Assembly: GCF_030116705.1 (NCBI RefSeq) | Contig: NZ_JAOTIK010000001.1 | Span: 6,972,501-7,036,500, forward strand | DNA from: Streptomyces sp. ML-6 | Lineage (GTDB): Bacteria; Actinomycetota; Actinomycetes; Streptomycetales; Streptomycetaceae | Direction of reading: 5' to 3' | Length of the DNA: 64,000 nucleotides | Shown: in pieces, positions 49,543-57,978 of the stretch | Layout: each line of letters begins with the position of its first letter | How positions within the stretch are numbered: position 1 is the stretch's first letter | The notes under the pieces: model-generated | What the model was told of the DNA's origin: nothing | What the model saw: the letters and a program-made list of their open reading frames with translations, nothing else | The model's database searches: none | Program-made: the position numbers and the translations under genes

Positions 49543-51369
49543 CTGTCGACCGCCATCCTCACCGGTGCACCGGTACCCGGGTCGTCGCTCGCGGACGATC
49601 TGCGGTCCCTGGGCTTCGACGTCCGGGTCGCCGCCGATGCGGCCGAGGCCGCACGGCTGATCTCGGCCGTCCCCGCCGACCACCGCGTCGCACTGGTCGA
49701 TCCCGGTTTCGTGGGCCACGTCCACGCCCTCCGGCTCGGACTGACCGACCCGCGCTTCCCCGCCGCCGCCGTGCCCGGCGCGCTCACCGCCCAGCCCGAG
49801 GCGCGCCCCGCGCTCGTCCGGGCCCTGGACACCGAAACCGCCGCCGTCGGCGCGGGCGTCCCCGCGGGCGCGCCCGGCGCCCCGGTCACCGACCCCACCG
49901 TGCCGGGCCGCCTCGCCGCCGCCATGGACGCCGGGGGCACCGAGGTGCGGCGCCCCGAGCTGGGCTCGCTGGTCGCCGCCGTACCGAGGGACGACGCCAC
50001 GCGCGCCGAGGCGGAGCGCGCCCTCGTCTCGGTCGACGACGAGGCGGTGCGGCTGCGCAGCGCGGTGAAGGCGCACGACGGCTTCTTCACCACCTTCTTC
50101 ATCAGCCCGTACTCCCGCTACATCGCCCGCTGGTGCGCCCGCCGCGGCCTCACGCCGAACCAGGTCACCACCGCCTCCCTGCTGACCGCGCTGATCGCGG
50201 CCGGCAGCGCGGCGACCGGCACCCGGGGCGGCTACGTCGCCGCCGGGGTGCTGCTGCTCCTGTCCTTCGTCCTGGACTGCACCGACGGGCAGCTCGCCCG
50301 CTACTCGCTGCAGTACTCGACGATGGGCGCCTGGCTCGACGCCACCTTCGACCGGGCCAAGGAGTACGCCTACTACGCGGGTCTCGCCCTCGGTGCCGCC
50401 CGGGGCGGCGACGACGTATGGGCGCTCGCCCTGGGCGCGATGGTGCTCCAGGCCTGCCGGCACGTGATCGACTTCTCGTTCAACGAGGCCAACCACGACG
50501 CGGTGGCCAATTCGAGCCCCACGGCGGCGCTGTCCACCAAGCTCGACAGCGTCGGCTGGACGGTCTGGGTGCGCCGGATGATCGTGCTGCCGATCGGCGA
50601 GCGCTGGGCGATGATCGCGGTCCTCACCGCGGTGACCACCCCCCGGATCGTCTTCTACGCCCTGCTCGTCGGCTGCTCCTTCGCCGCCTGCTACACCACC
50701 GCGGGCCGGCTGCTGCGCTCGCTGACCCGCAGGGCGAAGCGCACCGACCGCGCCGCCCGGGCCCTCGCGGACCTCGCCGACTCCGGACCGCTCGCCGATA
50801 CCGTCGCCGCGATCGGGCCCCGGCTCGGCGGCAGCTGGAGCGCCCCCGTCACGGCGCTGCTCGCCGGGGCGCTCATGATCGCCTCCGCGCTCACCCAGCC
50901 CTTCGGCAGCTGGCACACCATCCTGGCCGCGGTGGTCTACGCGATGCTCTCCGGCATGGCCGTCTCCCGCCCGCTCAAGGGCGCCCTCGACTGGCTCGTG
51001 CCCCCGGCGTTCAGGGCGGCGGAGTACTGCACCGTCCTGGTCCTCGCCGCCCGCAGCGACGTCCCGGGGGCGCTTCCCGCGGCCTTCGGGCTGGTCTCGG
51101 CCGTCGCCTACCATCACTACGACACGGTGTACCGCATCCGCGGCGGCACCGGTGCGCCGCCCCGGTGGCTGGTCCGCACCATCGGCGGGCACGAGGGCCG
51201 CACCCTGGTGGTGACCGTGTTCGCCGCCCTGTTCACCCGGCACTCGACCTTCACCACGGCACTCACCGCGCTCGCCGTGGCCGTGGCCCTGGTGGTGCTC
51301 GTGGAGTCCATCCGCTTCTGGGTGTCCTCAGGCGCACCCGCCGTTCACGACGAAGGAGAACCCGCATGA
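49543..51369 (+). CDS. CDP-alcohol phosphatidyltransferase-family protein with long N-terminal domain
   Basis: A 608-residue membrane enzyme. An N-terminal soluble region (about 1-195, beginning LSTAILTGAPVPGSSLADDL) precedes helix-rich membrane parts. The CDP-alcohol phosphotransferase signature is complete: LDCTDGQLARYSLQYSTMGA, then WLDATFD, so all four Asp are present at about residues 245, 248, 266 and 270. A further 250-residue membrane segment follows. CTG at 49543 is proposed as start because AAGGAG lies 9 bases upstream and an in-frame stop is just before; the first GTG is 168 bases later, inside the N-terminal domain. It transfers a phosphoalcohol from a CDP-activated donor, here to an unknown acceptor. 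Confidence 0.82.
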   Translation: MSTAILTGAPVPGSSLADDLRSLGFDVRVAADAAEAARLISAVPADHRVALVDPGFVGHVHALRLGLTDPRFPAAAVPGALTAQPEARPALVRALDTETAAVGAGVPAGAPGAPVTDPTVPGRLAAAMDAGGTEVRRPELGSLVAAVPRDDATRAEAERALVSVDDEAVRLRSAVKAHDGFFTTFFISPYSRYIARWCARRGLTPNQVTTASLLTALIAAGSAATGTRGGYVAAGVLLLLSFVLDCTDGQLARYSLQYSTMGAWLDATFDRAKEYAYYAGLALGAARGGDDVWALALGAMVLQACRHVIDFSFNEANHDAVANSSPTAALSTKLDSVGWTVWVRRMIVLPIGERWAMIAVLTAVTTPRIVFYALLVGCSFAACYTTAGRLLRSLTRRAKRTDRAARALADLADSGPLADTVAAIGPRLGGSWSAPVTALLAGALMIASALTQPFGSWHTILAAVVYAMLSGMAVSRPLKGALDWLVPPAFRAAEYCTVLVLAARSDVPGALPAAFGLVSAVAYHHYDTVYRIRGGTGAPPRWLVRTIGGHEGRTLVVTVFAALFTRHSTFTTALTALAVAVALVVLVESIRFWVSSGAPAVHDEGEPA

Positions 51370-52103
51370 TCGGCCTCGTACTGGCAGCCGGTGCAGGACG
51401 GCGTCTGCGCCCCTACACCGACACGCTCCCGAAGGCCCTCGTGCCCGTGGACGGCGAGAAGACGGTCCTGGACCTGACGCTGGCCAACTTCGCGGAGATC
51501 GGCCTCACCGAGGTCGCCGTCGTCGTCGGCTACCGCAAGGAGGCGGTGTACGCCCGCAAGGCCGAGTTCGAGGCGAAGTACGGCGTGACCCTCACCCTGA
51601 TCGACAACGACAAGGCCGAGGAGTGGAACAACGCCTACTCCCTGTGGTGCGCCCGTGAGGTCCTGGGACGCGGCGTCATCCTGGCCAACGGCGACACCGT
51701 CCACCCCGCCTCCGTCGAGAAGACCCTGCTCGCCGCCCGCGGCGAGGGCCGGCGGATCATCCTCGCCCTCGACACGCTGAAGCAGCTGGCGGACGAGGAG
51801 ATGAAGGTCGTCACCGAGGACGGCAAGGGGGTGCGGCACATCACCAAGCTGATGGACCCGGCCACCGCGACCGGCGAGTACATCGGCGTCACCCTGATCG
51901 AGCCCGAGGCCGCCGCGGAGCTGGCCGACGCCCTGCGGACGACCTTCGAGCGCGACCCCGACCTCTACTACGAGGACGGCTACCAGGAGCTCGTGAACCG
52001 CGGCTTCACCATCGACGTGGCTCCCATCGGCGAGGTGGCGTGGGTGGAGATCGACAACCACGACGACCTCGCGAAGGGCCGTGAGATCGCGTGCCAGTAC
52101 TGA
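51366..52103 (+). CDS. Nucleotidyltransferase, LicC/phosphocholine cytidylyltransferase-like
   Basis: A 245-residue sugar-nucleotidyltransferase-fold enzyme. The start IGLVLAAGAGRRLRPYTDTL plus PKALVPVDG is the NTP-binding signature. TLIDNDKAEEWNNAYSLWCA, GVILANGDTVHP and a late WVEIDNHDDLAKGREI (metal-binding Asp) match the LicC/phosphocholine cytidylyltransferase branch. It likely makes the CDP-activated alcohol used by the CDP-alcohol phosphatidyltransferases on either side. Start and stop codons overlap the first of these (ATGA), and the next gene begins 13 bases before its stop. CTP as donor is inferred from neighbours. Confidence 0.87.
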   Translation: MIGLVLAAGAGRRLRPYTDTLPKALVPVDGEKTVLDLTLANFAEIGLTEVAVVVGYRKEAVYARKAEFEAKYGVTLTLIDNDKAEEWNNAYSLWCAREVLGRGVILANGDTVHPASVEKTLLAARGEGRRIILALDTLKQLADEEMKVVTEDGKGVRHITKLMDPATATGEYIGVTLIEPEAAAELADALRTTFERDPDLYYEDGYQELVNRGFTIDVAPIGEVAWVEIDNHDDLAKGREIACQY

Positions 52104-53152
52104 CCCGGCTCATCCCGTCCCCGGTCGTCGTCGACATCCGTCGCGGCGCCCTGGACGACCTGGCCGGTCTCCTCGCGGACCAGCGGATCTCCGCCTCCGG
52201 CAAGCTCGCCGTGGCGATCAGCGACGGGTCGGGGCGCGCCCTGCGCGAGCGGCTGGCCCCCGCGCTGCCCGGCGCCCACTGGTACCCGGTCACCGACGGC
52301 ACCCTCGACTCGGCGGTCAAGCTGGCCGACGACATCAAGGGCAACCGGTACGACGCGGTGGTCGGCCTCGGCGGCGGCAAGATCGTCGACGTGGCCAAGT
52401 ACGCCGCGGCGCGGGTCGGCCTGCCCATGGTCGCCGTGGCGACGAACCTCGCCCACGACGGCCTGTGCTCGCCGGTCGCGACCCTGGACAACGACAACGG
52501 CCGGGGCTCCTACGGGGTCCCCACCCCGATCGCCGTCGTCATCGACCTCGACACGGTCCGCCAGGCACCCGCCCGCTTCGTGCGCTCCGGCATCGGCGAC
52601 GCGGTCTCCAACATCTCCTGCGTGGCCGACTGGGAGCTGGCCCACGAGATCACCGGCGAGGAGATCGACGGCCTGGCCGCCGCCATGGCCCGGCAGGCCG
52701 GCGAGGCCGTGCTGCGCCACCCCGGCGGGATCGGCGACGACGCCTTCCTGAAGGTGCTCGCCGAGGGCCTGGTGCTGACCGGCATATCGATGTCCGTCGC
52801 CGGGGACTCCCGGCCGGCCTCGGGCGCCTGCCACGAGATCAACCACGCCTTCGACCTGCTCCACCCCCGGCGCGCGGCCAGCCACGGCGAGCAGGTCGGC
52901 CTCGGCGCCGGCTTCGCGATGTGGCTGCGGGGCGCCCACGAGGAGTCGCTCCTCATGGCGAGGACCCTGCGCCGGCACGGGCTGCCGGTCCTGCCCGAGG
53001 AGATCGGGTTCACCACCGAGGAGTTCGTCCGGGTCGTCGAGTACGCCCCGCAGACCCGCCCCGGGCGCTTCACGATCCTGGAACACCTCAACCTGTCCAC
53101 CGACCAGATCAGGGACGCGTACGCCGACTATGCAAAAGCCATCCATAGCTGA
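52091..53152 (+). CDS. sn-glycerol-1-phosphate dehydrogenase family protein
   Basis: A 353-residue iron/zinc-dependent dehydrogenase of the G1P dehydrogenase (EgsA/AraM) branch. The NAD-binding region has AVVGLGGGKIVDVAKYAA, then VAVATNLAHDGLCSPVATL and VVIDLDTVRQAP. The metal site is in CHEINHAFDLLHPRRAASHG (two His) with an earlier Asp (GIGDAVSNISC). In archaea and in Bacillus AraM these enzymes reduce dihydroxyacetone phosphate to sn-glycerol-1-phosphate, the enantiomer opposite to bacterial phospholipids. GTG starts within the preceding gene and it overlaps the next by 23 bases. It probably makes the polyol phosphate that its neighbours activate and transfer. A different polyol substrate is possible. 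Confidence 0.85.
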   Translation: MPVLTRLIPSPVVVDIRRGALDDLAGLLADQRISASGKLAVAISDGSGRALRERLAPALPGAHWYPVTDGTLDSAVKLADDIKGNRYDAVVGLGGGKIVDVAKYAAARVGLPMVAVATNLAHDGLCSPVATLDNDNGRGSYGVPTPIAVVIDLDTVRQAPARFVRSGIGDAVSNISCVADWELAHEITGEEIDGLAAAMARQAGEAVLRHPGGIGDDAFLKVLAEGLVLTGISMSVAGDSRPASGACHEINHAFDLLHPRRAASHGEQVGLGAGFAMWLRGAHEESLLMARTLRRHGLPVLPEEIGFTTEEFVRVVEYAPQTRPGRFTILEHLNLSTDQIRDAYADYAKAIHS

Positions 53153-53909
53153 ACTCCGTCCGGTCGTGCACCCGCCGGGCGTGAAGGACCGGCGCAGCGG
53201 CGAGCACTGGGCCGGTCGGCTCTACATGCGCGAGATCTCGCTGCGCATCGACCGGCACCTGGTGAACACCCGGGTCACCCCCAACCAGCTGACCTACCTG
53301 ATGACCGTCGCGGGTGTGCTCGCCGCCCCCGCCCTGCTCGTCCCGGGCATCCCCGGCGCGCTGCTCGGGGTCCTCATGGTCCAGCTCTACCTGCTGCTCG
53401 ACTGCGTCGACGGCGAGATCGCCCGCTGGAAGAAGCAGTTCTCGCTGGGCGGGGTCTACCTGGACCGGGTCGGCGCGTACCTCTGCGACGCGGCCGTGCT
53501 GGTCGGCTTCGGCCTGCGCGCCGCCGACCTGTGGGGCTCCGGGCGGATCGACTGGCTGTGGGCCTTCCTGGGCACGCTCGCCGCCCTCGGCGCGATCCTG
53601 ATCAAGGCCGAGACCGACCTCGTCGGGGTCGCCCGCCACCAGGGCGGCCTGCCGCCCGTCAAGGAGTCCGCGTCCGAGCCGCGCTCGTCCGGCATGGCGC
53701 TCGCCCGCCGGGCCGCCGGCGCGCTCAAGTTCCACCGGCTGATCCTCGGGGTCGAGGCGTCGCTGGTGATCCTGGCGGCGGCCGTCCTCGACGCGGTCAG
53801 GGACGACCTGTTCTTCAGCCGTCTGATGGTCGCGGTGCTGGCCGGCATCGCGCTGCTGCAGACCCTCCTGCACCTCGTGTCGATCCTGGCGTCGAGCAGG
53901 CTGAAGTGA
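53130..53909 (+). CDS. Second CDP-alcohol phosphatidyltransferase-like protein, motif lacks final Asp
   Basis: A 259-residue membrane protein. RLYMREISLRIDRHLVNTRV and LTYLMTVAGVLAAPALLV lead to the signature LLDCVDGEIARWKKQFSLGG, then VYLDRVGAYLCD. The first three Asp of D-x2-DG-x2-AR-x8-G-x3-D-x3-D are there, but the fourth position, often the catalytic base, is Ala (DRVGA). Another Asp four residues later might substitute. It may be a structural partner of the first enzyme or have altered chemistry. ATG overlaps the dehydrogenase end; its stop overlaps the glycosyltransferase start. Confidence 0.83.
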   Translation: MQKPSIAELRPVVHPPGVKDRRSGEHWAGRLYMREISLRIDRHLVNTRVTPNQLTYLMTVAGVLAAPALLVPGIPGALLGVLMVQLYLLLDCVDGEIARWKKQFSLGGVYLDRVGAYLCDAAVLVGFGLRAADLWGSGRIDWLWAFLGTLAALGAILIKAETDLVGVARHQGGLPPVKESASEPRSSGMALARRAAGALKFHRLILGVEASLVILAAAVLDAVRDDLFFSRLMVAVLAGIALLQTLLHLVSILASSRLK

Positions 53910-54790
53910 GCACCCCCATGAAGATCGGCGCGGTCGTCATCACGATGGGCAACCGCCCGGACGAGCTCCGCGCCCTCCTCGACTCGGTCGTCCGCCAGGA
54001 GGGCGACCGGATCGAGGTGGTGGTCGTCGGCAACGGCGCCCCCGTCCCGGAGGTCCCCGCCGGGGTGCGCACCGTCGAGCTGCCGGAGAACCTCGGCATC
54101 CCCGGCGGCCGCAACGTCGGGATCGAGGCCTTCGGCCCGTCCGGCAGCGATGTGGACGTCCTGCTCTTCCTCGACGACGACGGACTGCTGCCGCTCACCG
54201 ACACCGCCGAGCTGTGCCGCCGGGCGTTCGAGTCGGACCCCCGGCTGGGCATCGTCAGCTTCCGCATCGCCGACCCGGACACCGGGGTCACCCAGCGCCG
54301 CCACGTGCCGCGGCTGCGCGCCTCCGACCCGCTGCGCTCCTCCCGCGTGACGACCTTCCTGGGCGGCGCCAACGCCGTGCGCACCCGGGTCATCGCCGAG
54401 GTCGGACCGCTGCCCGGCCGGTTCTTCTACGCGCACGAGGAGACCGATCTCGCCTGGCGGGCCCTGGACGCCGGCTGGATGATCGACTACCGCGCGGACA
54501 TGGTCCTCAACCACCCCACGACCGCCCCGTCGCGGCACGCGGTGTACCACCGCATGGTGGCCCGCAACCGGGTCTGGCTGGCCCGTCGCAATCTGCCCGC
54601 CCTCCTGATCCCCGTCTACCTCGGGGTGTGGCTGCTGCTGACCCTGCTGCGCAGGCCCTCCGTCCCGGCGCTGAAGGCCTGGTTCGGCGGCTTCCGGGAG
54701 GGCTGGACCACCCCGTGCGGCACCCGCCGCCCCATGAAGTGGCGCACGGTGTGGCGGCTGACCCGGCTCGGCCGACCTCCCGTGATCTGA
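53906..54790 (+). CDS. Family 2 glycosyltransferase
   Basis: A 294-residue GT2 enzyme. KIGAVVITMGNRPDELRALL, ENLGIPGGRNVGIEAF and VLLFLDDDGLLPLTD (DxD-type metal site) make up the donor-binding domain; FFYAHEETDLAWRALDAGW is the acceptor-side ED motif. A hydrophobic segment near the end (LLIPVYLGVWLLLTLL) probably anchors it to the membrane. The GTG start overlaps the previous stop by four bases. It would add a sugar to, or extend, the product of the CDP-alcohol steps before export. Donor and acceptor cannot be deduced. Confidence 0.9.
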   Translation: MSTPMKIGAVVITMGNRPDELRALLDSVVRQEGDRIEVVVVGNGAPVPEVPAGVRTVELPENLGIPGGRNVGIEAFGPSGSDVDVLLFLDDDGLLPLTDTAELCRRAFESDPRLGIVSFRIADPDTGVTQRRHVPRLRASDPLRSSRVTTFLGGANAVRTRVIAEVGPLPGRFFYAHEETDLAWRALDAGWMIDYRADMVLNHPTTAPSRHAVYHRMVARNRVWLARRNLPALLIPVYLGVWLLLTLLRRPSVPALKAWFGGFREGWTTPCGTRRPMKWRTVWRLTRLGRPPVI

Positions 54791-54902
54791 GAGGCTCTCC
54801 TTCTGAGAGCATGAGTCGTACGTTCGTTTTCCCTACGGGACCTGTCCGCTCCGAGCCGCGCCCGCGACTGGCTGCGCATCTTGAATACGAGAGTTTCATC
54901 TG

Positions 54903-55832
54903 GTGAGTGACACAACCCCTGATGGTGCGGTCGCACTGAGCACCCCGCCATCCGCCGACGACGGTCTGAGTCCGGCAGAGCTGGCCGCCAAGCACGGCCT
55001 CACGGTGAGCGGCGCCCGGCCGGGGCTCTTCGAGTACATCCGGCAGCTCTGGGGCCGGCGCCACTTCATCATGGCGTTCTCCAGGGCGAAGCTGACCGCC
55101 CAGTACAGTCAGGCGAAGCTGGGCCAGCTGTGGCAGGTGGCGACCCCGCTGCTCAACGCCCTGGTCTACTACTTGATCTTCGGACTGATCCTGGGCACCC
55201 GGAAGGGAATGACCCAGGAGGTCTTCATCCCGTTCCTGGTGACCGGGGTCTTCGTCTTCACCTTCACCCAGAGCTCGGTGATGGCGGGCGTGCGGGCGAT
55301 CTCCGGCAACCTGGGCCTGGTCCGGGCGCTGCACTTCCCGCGTGCCTCGCTGCCCGTCTCGTTCTCGCTGCAGCAGCTCCAGCAACTGCTGTTCTCGATG
55401 ATCGTGCTCGGGGTCGTGGCCGTGGTCTTCGGCAGCTACCCGAGCCTGTCCTGGCTGCTGATCATCCCGGCGCTGGCCATGCAGTTCGTCTTCAACACCG
55501 GCCTGGCGCTGATCATGGCCCGGCTCGGCAGCAAGACCCCCGACCTCGCCCAGCTGATGCCGTTCGTCATGCGGACCTGGATGTACGCCTCGGGCGTCAT
55601 GTTCTCCATCCCGGTGATGCTCAAGGACAAGCCGGCCTGGATCGCCGACGTCCTCCAGTACAACCCGGCGGCCGTCTACATGGACCTGATCCGCTTCGCG
55701 CTGATCGACGGGTACGGCTCGGAGAACCTGCCGGCGCACGTCTGGATGGTGGCGCTGGCCTGGGCGCTCGTCGTCGGCGTGGTGGGCTTCGTGTACTTCT
55801 GGAAGGCAGAGGAACGGTACGGCCGTGGCTGA
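54903..55832 (+). CDS. ABC-2 type polysaccharide/teichoic acid export permease (Wzm/TagG-like)
   Basis: A 309-residue membrane protein with a soluble N-terminus of about 60 residues and six membrane segments. RHFIMAFSRAKLTAQYSQAK plus LGQLWQVATPLLNALVYYLI is the amphipathic lead and first segment seen in Wzm/TagG permeases. Later segments include FIPFLVTGVFVFTFTQSSVM and LIIPALAMQFVFNTGLALIM, with WMYASGVMFSI near the end. It would export a lipid-linked glycan or polyol phosphate. The GTG start follows a 112-base gap after the glycosyltransferase, and it overlaps the ATPase gene by 8 bases. Confidence 0.9.
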   Translation: MSDTTPDGAVALSTPPSADDGLSPAELAAKHGLTVSGARPGLFEYIRQLWGRRHFIMAFSRAKLTAQYSQAKLGQLWQVATPLLNALVYYLIFGLILGTRKGMTQEVFIPFLVTGVFVFTFTQSSVMAGVRAISGNLGLVRALHFPRASLPVSFSLQQLQQLLFSMIVLGVVAVVFGSYPSLSWLLIIPALAMQFVFNTGLALIMARLGSKTPDLAQLMPFVMRTWMYASGVMFSIPVMLKDKPAWIADVLQYNPAAVYMDLIRFALIDGYGSENLPAHVWMVALAWALVVGVVGFVYFWKAEERYGRG

Positions 55833-56610
55833 CGACAAGACCCAGGGGCGCGTCCCCACCGTCATCGCCGACGATGTGCACATCGTCTACCGGGTGAACG
55901 GGGCGGGCGGCGGCAGGGGCAGCGCCACCGCGGCGCTGAGCCGGATACTGCGCCGCGGCAAGGGCGAGGCGCGCGGGGTGCGCAAGGTGCACGCCGTGCG
56001 CGGCGTCACCTTCACCGCCTACCGGGGCGAGGCGATCGGCCTCATCGGGACCAACGGCTCCGGCAAGTCCACGCTGCTGCGGGCCATCGCCGGTCTGCTG
56101 CCGACCGAGAAGGGCAAGGTCTACACCGACGGCCAGCCCTCCCTGCTCGGGGTGAACGCGGCGCTGATGAGCGACCTGACCGGGGAGCGCAACGTGGTGC
56201 TCGGCGGCCTCGCGATGGGCATGTCCCGCGAGGAGATCCGGGAGCGCTACCAGGGGATCGTCGACTTCTCCGGCATCAACGAGAAGGGCGACTTCATCAC
56301 CCTGCCGATGCGCACCTACTCCTCCGGCATGTCCGCCCGGCTGCGCTTCTCCATCGCCGCCGCGAAGAACCACGACGTCCTCATGATCGACGAGGCGCTG
56401 GCGACCGGTGACCGCAAGTTCCAGATCCGCTCCGAGAAGCGGATCAGGGAGCTCCGCAAGGAGGCGGGCACCGTCTTCCTGGTCAGCCACAGCAACAAGT
56501 CCATCAGGGACACCTGCGACCGGGTCCTGTGGCTGGAAAAGGGCGAGCTGCTGATGGACGGCCCCACGGACGAGGTGCTCAAGGCGTACGAGCGCGAGAC
56601 CGGGAAGTAG
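55825..56610 (+). CDS. ABC export ATPase (Wzt/TagH-like)
   Basis: A 261-residue ATPase for the adjacent permease. Walker A is GTNGSGKSTLLRAIAG, the signature YSSGMSARLRFSIAAA, Walker B DVLMIDEALATGD and switch FLVSHSNKSIRDTC. The DEAL-x-TGD sequence and late signature are typical of polysaccharide and teichoic-acid exporters. The N-terminus (DVHIVYRVNGAGGGRGSATA) has the usual extension. It lacks the C-terminal carbohydrate-binding domain found in some Wzt proteins, so substrate choice lies elsewhere. It is the last gene of the operon. Confidence 0.92.
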   Translation: MADDKTQGRVPTVIADDVHIVYRVNGAGGGRGSATAALSRILRRGKGEARGVRKVHAVRGVTFTAYRGEAIGLIGTNGSGKSTLLRAIAGLLPTEKGKVYTDGQPSLLGVNAALMSDLTGERNVVLGGLAMGMSREEIRERYQGIVDFSGINEKGDFITLPMRTYSSGMSARLRFSIAAAKNHDVLMIDEALATGDRKFQIRSEKRIRELRKEAGTVFLVSHSNKSIRDTCDRVLWLEKGELLMDGPTDEVLKAYERETGK

Positions 56611-57057
56611 CCGCTCCCACGGGTCCGCGACGGCGCGGCGGCCTCTGCCGGAGGGTTCCGGCGGGGGCCGTCCCGCTGTCCGGATCATGGACGGCCGCCG
56701 TGGTTCTGCGCGCCCGGCGGTATGTCCGGGGCAAGATCTCCTACCGGCGGATGACGTCAATCCCGCTGGACGCGGGGAAGGTTGGCGGGGTGGGGGGTGC
56801 TCGCGCGAGGCGCCCCGCACCCCGCCGTATGGATGAGCCTTGTGCAACGTAAGCTGTACCGGTGCTGATTCGAGGCAAGTGGGGCGATACCGCCTGGCCG
56901 TACGGCTCGTAGGCAGCGCTCCGCACTCGGCAGAGCGGGCGGCGTGTCCGGAATGGGATGTTTTGGGTCAGCAGTGTAGAACGGGAGATGTGACGGCAAT
57001 GACGGAAGATCTCCAGCTCCGAGGTGCTCACGCCGTCCCCGCACCGGGCGGCCGCCG
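56611..57057. other. Gap between the glycan operon and the hopanoid operon
   Basis: No full-length gene. An imperfect hairpin just after the ATPase stop (GGCC-TCT-GCCGG with CCGGCGGGGGCC, about 56640-56673) may end the glycan operon. From about 56840 the DNA becomes less GC-rich (CTTGTGCAACGTAAGCTGTA; GGAATGGGATGTTTTGGGTC) and very likely holds the hopanoid promoter, but I cannot name its boxes. Confidence 0.45.
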
Positions 57058-57061
57058 GTGA
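56999..57061 (+). CDS. Possible 20-residue leader ORF overlapping hpnC
   Basis: ATG behind GGGAG starts a 20-residue ORF (MTEDLQLRGAHAVPAPGGRR) whose TGA overlaps the hpnC GTG by four bases. Translation of it could feed ribosomes to hpnC, which lacks a site of its own. Too short to be judged by homology. Confidence 0.35.
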   Translation: MTEDLQLRGAHAVPAPGGRR

Positions 57062-57978
57062 CCCTCACCCCGCAGGCGCCCCCCGGCACCACGGCGCCCG
57101 GCACCCTCGACAAGGCCGCCGACGAGAACTTCCCCGTGGCCCCCTTCTTCCTGCCCCGGGCCTGGCGGGACGACCTGATGGCCCTGTACGGCTTCGCCCG
57201 CCTCGTCGACGACATCGGCGACGGCGACCTCGCCGAGGGCGGGGCGGACGCCCGCCATCTCGGCCTGGACCCGGCGGCGGCCGACGACCGGCTCGCCGTG
57301 CTCGACGCCTTCGAGGCCGATCTCCACCGGGTCTTCGCCCCCACGGGCGACGGCCCCCGCCACCCCCTGCTGCGCGGGCTGCGCCCCACCGTGCGGCGCC
57401 GCGGACTCACCCCCGAACCCTTCCTCGGCCTCGTCGAGGCGAACCGGCAGGACCAGCGGGTCCGCCGCTACGGGACGTACGACGAGCTCCTCGCCTACTG
57501 CGAGCTGTCCGCCAACCCCGTCGGCCGGCTGGTCCTGCAGGTCACCGGGACCGCCGGCCCCGAACGCATCCGCCGTTCCGACGCCGTCTGCACGGCCCTG
57601 CAGATCATCGAGCACCTCCAGGACGTCACCGAGGACCTCGGCCGCGACCGGATCTACCTGCCCGCCGAGGACATGGCGCGGTTCCGCGTCGACGAGGCCG
57701 ATCTGGCGGCCCCCTCGGGGAACGCGTCGGTGCGTTCCCTGGTCGCGTACGAGGCGGAACGCGCCCGGGAACTGCTGGACGAGGGCATCCCCCTGGTGGG
57801 CAGCGTGCACGGCAGGCTCAAGCTGCTCCTCGCCGGATTCGTGGGCGGAGGGCGCGCGGCCCTCGCCGCGATCACGGCCGCCGGGTTCGACGTACTGCCC
57901 GGCCCGCCCAAGCCCACCAGGCCCGGCCTGCTGCGCGAGGTGGGAGTTGTCCTGCGAAGAGCGCGTAGAGAGGGGTGA
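57058..57978 (+). CDS. hpnC: Squalene synthase HpnC
   Basis: A 306-residue trans-isoprenyl diphosphate synthase-fold enzyme. In the three-enzyme route to squalene, HpnD makes presqualene diphosphate, HpnC converts it to hydroxysqualene and HpnE reduces this. The first Asp-rich motif is ARLVDDIGDGD (Asp51, Asp52, Asp55), and the second QIIEHLQDVTEDL. DENFPVAPFFLPRAWRDDLM is the usual HpnC opening. The start is GTG at 57058, supported by that opening. It overlaps hpnD by four bases and is the first gene of the hopanoid operon. Confidence 0.93.
   Translation: MTLTPQAPPGTTAPGTLDKAADENFPVAPFFLPRAWRDDLMALYGFARLVDDIGDGDLAEGGADARHLGLDPAAADDRLAVLDAFEADLHRVFAPTGDGPRHPLLRGLRPTVRRRGLTPEPFLGLVEANRQDQRVRRYGTYDELLAYCELSANPVGRLVLQVTGTAGPERIRRSDAVCTALQIIEHLQDVTEDLGRDRIYLPAEDMARFRVDEADLAAPSGNASVRSLVAYEAERARELLDEGIPLVGSVHGRLKLLLAGFVGGGRAALAAITAAGFDVLPGPPKPTRPGLLREVGVVLRRARREG

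Noticed and set aside
48141-56610. Classical wall teichoic acid cluster
   Set aside because: TagF/TagB-type polymerases and a TagD-type glycerol-3-phosphate cytidylyltransferase are absent; the CDP-alcohol enzymes and G1P dehydrogenase point to a different product.
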